From: an uncultured Mycoplasma sp.
GTDB lineage: Bacteria; Bacillota_I; Bacilli_A; Mycoplasmatales; Metamycoplasmataceae
Direction: 5' to 3'
Length of the DNA stretch: 6,868 nucleotides
NCBI GenBank assembly: GCA_946998935.1
Contig: CAMQBE010000029.1
Span: forward strand, 1 to 6,868
Shown: piece by piece, positions 1-6,868 of the stretch
How the letters are laid out: each line of letters begins with the position of its first letter
Position numbering within the stretch: position 1 is the stretch's first letter
Position numbers and translations under genes: made by a program
Notes under the pieces: model-generated
Seen by the model: the letters and a program-made list of their open reading frames with translations, nothing else
Told to the model about the DNA's origin: nothing
Databases searched by the model: none

Positions 1-1373
1 AAGACGACGGTTGTAAAACTGAAGCTACATTAGATAAATCAATTAAAGCTAGTGATTCATATATTTGCGATATAGATTTATCTAAAATTGATCCTGAACC
101 TAGCAATCCAAATAGCAAAAAATTTATTGAATTAATAACTGCATACAAAGGAAATGCGTACATAACTTATAGTTTGAAACAAAAAGATGGCGTTACTTAT
201 AACAAACATGCAAAACTTAGTGGTCTTAAAAATATAGATAACTATTTTGACCAAATTAACTTAAAAGAAGATGACATTAACATAAATGATAAAAATAAGG
301 TATTGCCTTCAGATTTTGCTGAAAAGTTTATAAGTAACAAGCATATCGTTGCTTTAAAAAAATCTTTAGATAACGACATTAAATTTATCCCACGTGCAAT
401 AGATGTTAATGATTCTGAAGGCAAAATTACAATTTATTATCTTTTACAAAAATCAATGTATAGAGACAATTTCACTGAAAAAATTAAATTGGAATCAGTT
501 GGTAATATCACGAGTGATATTAAAAGTATTGAAGTAAGCGGATTCGCTAAAAAAACAGTTACTTTACAACACCAAGAAGAACTTAAAAATGCAAAAATTG
601 AATCTATCAGTTTTAAAGATGGCAAGGCAAATAATCTACATGTAAGTGCATCACCAGCAGATTTGGAAATAAAAGCTAATAATGCTAATGTAAAAATAGA
701 TATTGTTGATATTGGAAAAATAATTGGAAAAATCACTATTTTATACACCGCTACAATAGATGGAGAAAAGAGCAATATTAAAACATACAATCTTGAAGTC
801 GCTAAATATACTTCTCTTTTAAAAGTTAGAAATAGTTTATCAGAAGGTTGAAGTGTTGAAACTAAAGAAGCATCTCAATACGATAAATTTGCTTCAGAAC
901 TTTTACCAGATGATTTAGTAGTCAAGGGAAACACAATTCCTGCTCGTGTTGTTTCAATTTTAAATCCTAATGATATTACAGGAATATTTATAGCTGTTGT
1001 TAGATTTGAATCACCTGATTTTGCAAGCCCATTATCTGTCCCAATTATTGCGAGATTAAATAATATTAAATGCAAAAGCACAAAAGAAATTTTTATGCAT
1101 ATTCAATCAGAAGTAGATGTAGATAATAAAGAAACAATAAAAGCTAGCGAAGTTAAAAAAGAAGATATAAAAGCGAACTTATTCACACCAAAAGACGAAT
1201 GAAACGCTAGCTACCCACTCTTCTATAATCCTGGCATAGAAGTTATTAAATTAACACCAAATGATGATACTGGCGCATTAGAAGTTAAATATAAAATAGT
1301 AACATACAATCGTTTTGGTGAAGCTTCACGATCAATTGTACTAACCCAAAATTTAAACGGTTTTAAAAAGTAA
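1..1373 (+). CDS. Repeat-built surface lipoprotein, lipoprotein 17-like (5' partial)
   Basis: The reading frame is open from the window edge (first full codon at 3) to TAA at 1371-1373, about 456 residues, with TGA read as Trp at 849-851 and 1200-1202. The N-terminus, expected to carry a lipoprotein signal peptide and lipobox Cys, is outside the window. The visible part has no membrane segment and is rich in Lys, Asp, Asn and Ile. It shows about five degenerate units in which a beta-strand pair around a turn such as 'DSEGKITIYYLL', 'GKITILYTATIDGE' or 'DDTGALEVKYKI' is followed by a strand ending in 'GF' or similar ('EVSGFAKK', 'LNGFKK'). This layout resembles the mycoplasma lipoprotein 17-related variable surface proteins (Lipoprotein_17 domain). 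A role as an exported surface antigen or adhesin is inferred from the family; no specific function is visible. Three Cys codons occur (12-14, 67-69 and about 1071). It converges on ftsH and ends at its own hairpin terminator. Family assignment is moderately sure; the reading frame is very sure. Confidence 0.8.
123..1370 (+). repeat. Five degenerate lipoprotein-17-like protein repeats
   Basis: These repeats are seen at protein level only; I saw no obvious DNA-level repetition. Approximate units are 123-260 (starts 'FIELITAYKGNAYITY'), 303-557 ('LPSDFAEKF' ... 'DSEGKITIYY' ... 'SIEVSGFAKK'), 636-812 ('ASPADLEIKA' ... 'GKITILYTATIDGE'), 888-1074 ('FASELLPDDLVV' ... 'NPNDITGIFIAVVRF' ... 'ARLNNI') and 1167-1370 ('DDTGALEVKYKI' ... 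'TQNLNGFKK'). Shared features are a leading loop with Pro/Asp/Ser, a D/G turn followed by an alternating hydrophobic strand, and a closing strand with an N/S-G-F or similar end. Unit borders are judged by eye, and units 1 and 3 are the weakest. Confidence 0.5.
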
Positions 1374-1384
1374 TTAAAATATAG

Positions 1385-1410
1385 AATTAGGTGTTAACCT
1401 AATTTTATTT
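1385..1410 (+). terminator. Rho-independent terminator of the lipoprotein gene
   Basis: A perfect 8-bp inverted repeat, AATTAGGT (1385-1392) and ACCTAATT (1397-1404), is separated by the 4-base loop GTTA and followed by a T-rich run (TTATTT). It starts 12 bases after the TAA stop of the + strand lipoprotein gene. The stem has only two G-C pairs, which is usual for mycoplasmas. On the - strand the hairpin is followed by a T-rich stretch too, so it could act in both directions. Confidence 0.6.
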
Positions 1411-1440
1411 TGCTTTACTAATTACACTACTATATAGAAT

Positions 1441-1473
1441 AAAAATAAAACTCTAGCGTTTAAAAACCAGAGT
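1441..1473 (-). terminator. Probable terminator of the ftsH operon
   Basis: Read on the - strand, ACTCT (1473-1469) pairs with AGAGT (1454-1450). An inner GTTT/AAAC pairing can close the loop after a small internal bulge. The 3' arm is followed directly by a T-rich tail (complement of 1441-1449). It sits 8 bases past the ftsH stop codon. The outer stem is short, so this is a likely rather than certain terminator. Together with the hairpin at 1385-1404 it separates the two convergent genes. Confidence 0.5.
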
Positions 1474-1481
1474 CTTAAATA

Positions 1482-3533
1482 TTATTTTTTGTCTTCTTTT
1501 TTGCCAAAATCTTTTTTATCATCTTCAAATAATTCATCCAAAGTATAAACCTTAGGTTTTTGAGTATCAGCAGCTTGCTTTGGAGGTAATTTCATGTTCT
1601 TAGCAATGTATTCAATTTCTTCAGCAACGATAGTTTCTTTATCTAATAAAGCCGTCTTAATTAATTCAAGAAGTTGCATGTTAGCTTTAATTGTTTTAAT
1701 TGCTCTATCTTTAGCTTCCATCATGATTTTACGAACTTCAATATCAATTTCGTGACCTACTTGGTTTGAGAAGCTTGAGGCTTTCATTAAATCGCGGCCT
1801 AAGAATGGTGAACCTTGGTCTTCTTCATATTGAATAGGACCGAGATCTGACATACCATATTCAGTAACCATCTTACGAGCTATCTTTGTAGCTTTAGAAA
1901 TGTCATCACTAGCACCTGTTGAAATCTTGTCTTTACCATAAATAATTTCTTCACTTGCACGTCCACCCATAAAACTGGTAATAACAGCAAGTAATTCATT
2001 TTTATTCATGTTGTATTTTTCTTCATCAGGAGTCATTAAGTTGTAACCACCAGCTTGACCACGAGGAATAATAGTAATCTTTTGAACTCTATTAGCTCCA
2101 GGCGTTTTAATACCAACAACAGCATGACCAGCTTCATGGTAAGCAACCATAGTTAATTCTTCTTTAGAAATAACTCTATTCTTCTTAGCAGGACCAGCCA
2201 TAACTCTATCAATAGCTTCATCAATATGATCACGAGTTATAACGTCTGAGTTGCCTCTAACTGCAAGTAAACTTGCTTCATTAATAACATTTTCAAGCTG
2301 CGCACCTGAATAACCAGGAGTTCTACGTGCAACTTGAACTAAGTCTATACTTTTAGATAAACGTTTGCCTTGTGCATGTAATTCAAGTATTTCTTGACGT
2401 TCCTTAACATCAGGTAAACCAACTGTAATAGTTCTATCAAAACGGCCTGGACGTGTTAGAGCAGGGTCTAAGACATCTGTGCGGTTAGTTGCAGCAAAGA
2501 ATAATAATCCATTGTTCTTTGTCATACCATCCATTTCAACAAGTAATTGGTTAAGTGTTTGTTCACGTTCATCGTGACCACCACCGATACCAGAACCACG
2601 AGTACGACCGATAGCATCTAATTCATCGATAAAGATAATAGCAGGTGCATTTTTACGTGCTTCAGCTACAACTGTTCTAACACGTTTAGCACCAAGACCT
2701 ACATACATTTCAACAAAGTTAGAAGCTGAAATGAAGTAGAAAGGCACATTAGCTTCACCAGCTGTAGCCTTAGCAAGCAAGGTTTTACCTGTCCCTGGAG
2801 GGCCTCCAAGTAAAATACCATGAGGCATTCTAGCGCCAGCTAATTCGTATTTCTTAGGATTCTTTAAATAATCCACTAGTTCAGATATTTCTTCAATAGC
2901 TTCTTTGTTACCAGCTACATCTTTGAAAGTCTTATCTGATTTAACTTTTTGAGCAGGGTTTTTGTCATCGCCAACAGCACCCATCATTGACATGTTTTTC
3001 TTCATCATTCATCTATAAAGCAAGAAGAGAAGGAAAATCATAATCAAGGTTGGAAGTATTGAAAGCAATAAGCTCTTCATGAATGAAGATTGTTCAACTG
3101 GAACGTGAGTTGAGTTCACTTCTAAACCTTTTTTAGCACCAGCGATAGCTTGTTGGAATAATTGATTAAATACTGTTTTATCTGTTACTTTTGAGCCTAA
3201 GATACCGGCTAATGAAGTACCTATTTCAGCATCAAATTTAGATCATTCAGTGGCAACAGCATAACCAACTTTAGCTACAACATCTTTTGATTGACCTCCG
3301 TTATGAAGTGTGTAACTTATTGTTCCATGGTATGTGTCAATGGATACATTAGAAATATAAACACCACCAGTACCATCATCTATTGATTGTTTAATATTGT
3401 CAATAAAAGAATTGTAATCAACATAGCTTGTCGTATTAGAAAACTTTTTGAATATTGTGTAAGCAATCAAAATTAACAATATACCAAGTAAAAGTGAACT
3501 AATAACTATAGTCCATTTTTTGTCTTTATCCAT
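1482..3533 (-). CDS. ftsH: ATP-dependent zinc metalloprotease FtsH
   Basis: Membrane-bound AAA+ protease (683 residues) that unfolds and degrades membrane and short-lived cytosolic proteins. Two in-frame TGA codons, read as Trp97 (3243-3245) and Trp175 (3009-3011), must be crossed to include the membrane part. TM1 spans about residues 7-28. An extracytoplasmic domain of about 120 residues follows, then TM2 at about 149-174. The AAA module has Walker [10 protein letters not shown] (243-251), the pore motif as MYVG (276-279), Walker B IFIDEL (300-305) and the second region of homology with arginine fingers Arg361 and Arg364. The protease has the zinc site HEAGH (466-470), with the third ligand probably the second Asp of 'GASDDI' (544). 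The tail is short and highly charged (Asp/Lys). The ATG at 3533 is fixed by a strong ribosome site, AGGAGG, 6 bases upstream. It is last in the operon, 51 nt after tilS. All catalytic motifs are intact. Confidence 0.98.
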
Positions 3534-3539
3534 TTAGCT

Positions 3540-3545
3540 CCTCCT
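3540..3545 (-). promoter_or_regulatory. Strong ribosome binding site of ftsH
   Basis: On the - strand AGGAGG (within AAAGGAGGAG) ends 6 bases before the ATG at 3533. It is the best Shine-Dalgarno match I see before any start in the window; the pth start has none and the tilS start only a weak purine run. It fixes the start codon at 3533 and suggests that ftsH is translated independently of tilS. Confidence 0.85.
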
Positions 3546-3551
3546 TTAAAT

Positions 3552-3570
3552 ATTAATTTAATGAATTAAT
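3552..3570. repeat. Inverted repeat between ftsH -10 box and ribosome site
   Basis: ATTAATT (3552-3558) and AATTAAT (3564-3570) form a perfect 7-bp inverted repeat around a 5-base centre. The right arm overlaps the putative -10 box and the repeat covers the expected transcription start. It could be an operator or a weak leader hairpin, but it is made only of A and T, so chance is a serious alternative. Confidence 0.3.
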
Positions 3571-3595
3571 TATATATATAAAACTTAATTTTCAA
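3569..3595 (-). promoter_or_regulatory. Possible ftsH promoter
   Basis: On the - strand a perfect -10 box TATAAT (3574-3569) is preceded by TTGAAA (3595-3590), five of six bases of the -35 consensus, with a 15-base spacer, slightly short of the usual 17. Transcription would start near 3562, leaving a leader of about 29 nt that includes the strong ribosome site. The -35 lies inside the last codons of tilS. AT-rich DNA yields TATAAT often by chance, so this is only moderately supported. No CIRCE heat-shock element is visible here. Confidence 0.4.
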
Positions 3596-4451
3596 GCAAT
3601 TTAAGACAACCATGTTCTTTAATCAAATAAACATCTTTTTTTAGTAAAAATTTGCTTGTTCGATTAGTACTTAAAACGAAATCTTTAATCGATTCAATCT
3701 TTCGTGAACTTAATTCGACATCATCAAAATAAACATGAATTAATTTAAAGATTATTTCATTTTTAAACAATAAATTGTCAAAATAATCTTGTGAAAATTT
3801 GTTGTTCTTTCACCTAGTATATTCTTCATTAATTTGTTTTTCTCTTACCGATAATTCTTGGTTTTTTAACTTGTAATTTTTTATCATTTCGTCCTTTTGA
3901 GCAGTCGTTTTAGTCAAAAGTGATAAACGAACTTTATTGCGTGTGTAAATAGGCAATTCATTAGTCGAATCAACAGCATAATCAATATTATTAACCTTTA
4001 AAAAATCTATGATTTCGCTTTTGAAATATTGACTTAATAATGGTCTTCCGATGTGCATACTATATAAATAATTTTGTTCTTTAATTCCATAGTATAAAGG
4101 TTCTCTTTTTGATTGGCCTTGCATTATAGCTGTTTCTAAAAAATCATCTTTTTGATGCGCTAAAAGTAATTTAGAACAATTATATTTTTTGTATATTTGT
4201 TTAAAAAATAAATATCTTTGTTCTCTAGCTCAAGCTTCAAAGTTACCATCATGCTTTATGCTTTTATCAATTTCCAAAAGTTCAAACTTGATATTATACT
4301 TATCACAGAAAGCTCTAACTATCTCAACATCATGACTTGAATCACTACGAACATTATAATTTACCGTGGCTACTACTATATCTTTTCTATTTCTATATTG
4401 GTATAGTAAAAACATGGAATCTGGCCCACCACTAATTCCTAAGAGAATCAT
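3585..4451 (-). CDS. tilS: tRNA(Ile)-lysidine synthase TilS
   Basis: Uses ATP and lysine to convert C34 of tRNA-Ile(CAU) to lysidine, which changes the codon read from AUG to AUA and the amino-acid identity from Met to Ile. The 288-residue protein is intact with TGA read as Trp74 (4230-4232) and Trp214 (3810-3812). The N-type ATP pyrophosphatase loop SGGPDS is at residues 7-12, followed by the family stretches 'FEAWAREQRY', 'LLAHQKDDFLETA', 'GRPLL' and 'DSTN'. The length fits the short mycoplasma and Aquifex type; the C-terminal extension of the 430-470 residue E. coli and Bacillus enzymes is missing. The ATG at 4451 follows the tandem TAA TAA at the end of pth with no spacer, so translation is probably coupled to pth termination. 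Only a weak purine-rich ribosome site (AGAAAGAAG) lies upstream, inside pth. Since AUA codons are common in AT-rich genomes, the gene should be essential. Confidence 0.96.
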
Positions 4452-4454
4452 TTA

Positions 4455-5015
4455 TTATTTCTTCTTTCTATTTATATTAAAACGATCCATAACAATTTGA
4501 ATATCGTTGTAAACAAATGATATAGCTGCATCAGCTGAGATTTCTAGAACCTTTTCTAACACTTCCATATCTTTGGCACTAAAATGACCTAAAACATAGT
4601 TTTTAAGTTGTATTTTCATATTTCTGCCGATACCTATTCTTAAACGTTTGAATTCATTGCTTTTTAAATTATCTAAAATATTTTGAACACCGTTATGACC
4701 TGCTGAAGAACCGCCGATTTTAATTGCCGCTTCTCCTAAACCAAAGTCTTTTTCATCATGAATAACTAGAATATCACCTGAATCAATCTTGTAAAAATGA
4801 GCTAGAGCTTGAACAAATTCACCAGATTTATTCATATATGTTAATGGCTTAGCAATAATCATGTCATCAATAGAAGCATAAATACCATTAAACTTTTCTT
4901 TATTTAAAGTAATCTTTAACTTTTCACATATCTTATCGATAGTTAAAAAGCCCACGTTATGGCGTGTGTATTTATATTCATCACCTGGATTACCTAAACC
5001 TACAATTAATTTCAT
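4455..5015 (-). CDS. pth: Peptidyl-tRNA hydrolase
   Basis: Cleaves peptidyl-tRNA released from stalled ribosomes, recycling tRNA in the cytosol. The 186-residue product has the usual family length and all signatures: 'GLGNPG' with Asn9, catalytic His19 in 'TRHNVGF', Asn62 in 'PLTYMNKSGE', Asp87 in 'HDEKDFGLG' and Asn108 in 'SAGHNG'. These match the E. coli residues Asn10, His20, Asn68, Asp93 and Asn114. The C-terminus is very basic (Arg-Lys-Lys-Lys). The start at 5015 is chosen because the family begins with 'MKLIVGLGNPG'; an upstream in-frame TTG at 5093 would add 26 unrelated residues overlapping recD. No Shine-Dalgarno sequence precedes the start. It contains no Trp, so it is the only gene here unaffected by the UGA reassignment. 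It sits 55 nt after recD and directly before tilS, ending in two adjacent TAA codons. Confidence 0.97.
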   Translation of the reverse strand: MKLIVGLGNPGDEYKYTRHNVGFLTIDKICEKLKITLNKEKFNGIYASIDDMIIAKPLTYMNKSGEFVQALAHFYKIDSGDILVIHDEKDFGLGEAAIKIGGSSAGHNGVQNILDNLKSNEFKRLRIGIGRNMKIQLKNYVLGHFSAKDMEVLEKVLEISADAAISFVYNDIQIVMDRFNINRKKK

Positions 5016-5024
5016 ATTGAAAAA

Positions 5025-5030
5025 ATTATA
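5025..5030 (-). promoter_or_regulatory. Possible -10 box of a near-leaderless pth transcript
   Basis: On the - strand TATAAT (5030-5025) ends 9 bases before the pth ATG, so a transcript starting from it would have a leader of about 0-3 nt. There is no ribosome binding site before pth, which fits leaderless translation. No convincing -35 box or extended -10 TGN is seen, and the 55-nt recD-pth gap is nearly pure A/T, so a chance match is possible. Confidence 0.35.
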
Positions 5031-5070
5031 ACTAAAAATATGATTTTGAATATGTATTAATAAGCTACTA

Positions 5071-6868
5071 CTATTCGTTGTTTTTTGCTTCAACTAAAAA
5101 CTCTGACATATTTGTTATTATGGCTCCTCTATTGAATTGATCTTTAACAATTGCATTACGATAGGTCACACTTTCACCTATTACAAATAATTTTTCTTTA
5201 GCTCTTGAAACTGCTGTATAAACTAATTTTCTATAAAGCATAAATGAATGCTCTTTTGAAGCGACAAAAATAACAATATCGCTTTCAGAACCTTGAAACT
5301 TATGAACAGTTAAAGCGTAAGCTAAATTTAGGTTTTCTCTTATCTCACTTGGAGTATATTCAACAAGTTTTTTATTTCCAAAATTTACGATATATTTATT
5401 ATCCTCGAATTTTTCTAAATAGCCTATTTCACCGTTAAATACGTCTTTTTCATAATCATTAACAAGTTGCACAACTTTATCTTTAATATAAAGCTTATTA
5501 AATTGAGAAGAATCAATGTTATTACTATTTTTATAAGCTATTGCTCAAGCTGGATCTGGCATAATACCTTTGTTAATTTTAGATATATATCATTCTTGCA
5601 ATTTATTATTAACATTATTAACACCAATATCAGCTTTATATGAAGGTATTAATAAAGCTACATTATCAATGCCATATTTTTCTAAGTTTTCTTCATATAA
5701 GTTAAGGGTTTTTTCTAGCATAGTCGTAGCTGAGTTTGATTCAACAAAACTTATATTTTCACCATCAAAGGCATTAAAAACTCCAGATGGTATATCTTTA
5801 AAATGATTAAAAATATCAATCTTATCTGTTCTATGGATTGCATTTAATCTACTTATTGCAAATAAGCCTGAATTCATAAATTCAGCTAGCATATTACCTG
5901 CACCTATTGAAGGAAGCTGATTTTCATCACCTACAATAATGATTCTTTCAATATCACTGCAAGTTGATAATAACAAGTAAAAGATATCGATATTAACCAT
6001 TGAAAATTCATCAATGATAATTACCTTAGCATCTTCAGAGCCATCATAAAGATATGATTTTAAGTCTTCATCTTTAGAGATTTTTAAAAAGCTATGGATA
6101 GTTCTAGCACGTATACCTTTTAAATCTTTATGAAGTTTATCTGATAATATAGTTGCTGCACGACCTGTAGGAGTTAAAACTTTAATATCTTTAGTTTCAT
6201 AACCATTAGCTATTAGGTTTTTAGCAATATATTTTATTAAATAGCTTTTGCCAGTACCAGGATAACCGCTAATAATAGAAACTGAATGTTTTAAAGAATT
6301 AATCAAAGCTTCTTGTTGTTGTGGGTCTAAAGAAGCTGAAGATATTGAAGCTATGGTTAAAAGTTTTTTGTCTCTTATTTCTAATAAATGCTTAACAATA
6401 AATCTTTCTCTTTCTCTCATTTCATTTAAAGCAAAATATTCTTGATTTTGAATTTTCTTCATATACAAAATGTGCTCTTTTAACAAGCTATTAATTGAAT
6501 CAATAAATACTTTGGTAAATTCGTTATAAAAAGTTGTGCTTGAAATAAGCTGACTATTTTTCACTTCAAATATTTTTGCTCTTTTGAAAACCTTTTCGCT
6601 TAAAGCGGCAAAAGAAATTAAAGTACTATTTTCACTTTTATAATATTCATTTATTAAATAAATAATTAAAGCTTCTATTCTTTTAGGATCACAAATTTGT
6701 ACACCCAATTTAGCTGCTAAAACATCAACTATATCAAAAGAATAGTTATATTGAGTGTACAAAGTATAAACACCTATATTTTTTATATGTTCAATAATAT
6801 TTGTTTCTTCGCCAAAATCTTCACGAAATTTAGAATATAAGGTTGTCATATTATTAATAAAAAAAAAC
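5071..6868 (-). CDS. recD2: RecD2-like SF1B DNA helicase (5' partial)
   Basis: 5'-3' DNA helicase/ATPase of the RecD2 (RecD/TraA) family, which acts in DNA repair without RecBC. The frame runs through TGA-encoded Trp at 5590-5592 and 5545-5547 to TAG at 5071-5073. Counting from the Met at 6849 (592 residues), motifs are the Q-like 'LDPQQQEAL' (174-182), Walker A GYPGTGKS (195-202), 'TPTGRAA' (226-232), 'TIHSFL' (250-255), Walker B DEFSM (280-284), 'GDENQLPS' (307-314), motif IV as 'AIHRTD', 'VFNGEIG', 'TVHKFQGSE' and 'YTAVSRAK' (Arg549). RecD2 proteins are usually 700-800 residues with an N-terminal domain and helix-hairpin-helix repeats. The first visible residues ('LYSKFREDFGEETNIIEHI', then 'DPKRIEALIIYLINE') look like the middle of that region. 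The frame stays open to the window edge, so I take the Met at 6849 as internal and the gene as cut by the window. A truncated protein starting at 6849 is the alternative. Confidence 0.88.

Noticed and set aside
242..1081. Antisense reading frames on the - strand of the lipoprotein gene
   Set aside because: They are shadows of the coding strand; hydrophobic runs arise from complementing Lys/Asn/Asp-rich codons, and none has a ribosome site or known motif.
1430..1445. A TATA-like box reading + towards ftsH (possible antisense RNA promoter)
   Set aside because: It is a loose match in nearly pure A/T sequence with no -35 box, and it sits next to terminators.
1482..3008. A separate 508-residue soluble FtsH plus a small 96-residue membrane protein at 3243-3533
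   Set aside because: Both are in one frame, separated only by TGA codons, and together give the standard FtsH order TM1, external domain, TM2, AAA, protease.
5016..5093. A longer pth starting at the TTG at 5093
   Set aside because: The extra 26 residues are low-complexity, overlap the end of recD and precede the family's conserved start 'MKLIVGLGNPG'.
5570..5806. A + strand reading frame of 78 codons inside recD2
   Set aside because: It lies wholly opposite the conserved helicase gene and shows no motif or start signal.
1..6868. A novel defence or mobile system in the window
   Set aside because: All - strand genes are recognised housekeeping genes with intact motifs. RecD2 here sits beside pth rather than with nuclease or toxin genes, and I see no terminal repeats, transposase or phage gene.

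Overview
The window is AT-rich DNA from a mollicute that reads UGA as tryptophan (genetic code 4), most likely a Mycoplasma sensu lato of the hominis/synoviae type. Four of the five genes are only intact if in-frame TGA codons are read as Trp. Under the standard code the lipoprotein, ftsH, tilS and recD genes each break into two or three pieces. At the breaks the codon is TGA, and where the family is well conserved the residue makes sense as Trp (for example the TilS 'EAWARE' stretch). The genus call also rests on a multi-repeat surface protein of the 'lipoprotein 17' kind. I cannot name the species from the sequence alone.

Layout. Positions 1-1373 on the + strand hold the 3' part of a large repeat-built surface lipoprotein gene; its signal peptide and lipobox lie before the window. 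Positions 1374-1481 are a convergent gap with one hairpin terminator for each strand. The rest is on the - strand and reads right to left: a RecD2-like helicase gene (5' end cut by the window edge, 6868 to 5071), pth (5015 to 4455), tilS (4451 to 3585) and ftsH (3533 to 1482). Gaps are 55, 3 and 51 nt, so this is probably one operon with possible internal promoters before pth and ftsH.

How the genes fit together. pth and tilS both serve translation: recycling of peptidyl-tRNA and lysidine modification of tRNA-Ile(CAU). FtsH is the membrane-anchored ATP-dependent protease for protein quality control. The pth-tilS-ftsH neighbourhood is a well-known bacterial arrangement; the hpt gene that separates tilS and ftsH in Bacillus is absent here. 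RecD2 is a DNA helicase without an obvious functional link to the rest. The lipoprotein is transcribed towards the operon and is a separate, probably fast-evolving, surface-antigen unit.

I found no mobile element, tRNA, rRNA, CRISPR array or evidence of a new multi-gene system. The points most worth a second look are the degenerate five-unit repeat build of the lipoprotein, a nine-T run inside the recD reading frame at the window edge, a near-leaderless pth start, and an inverted repeat overlapping the ftsH -10 box.
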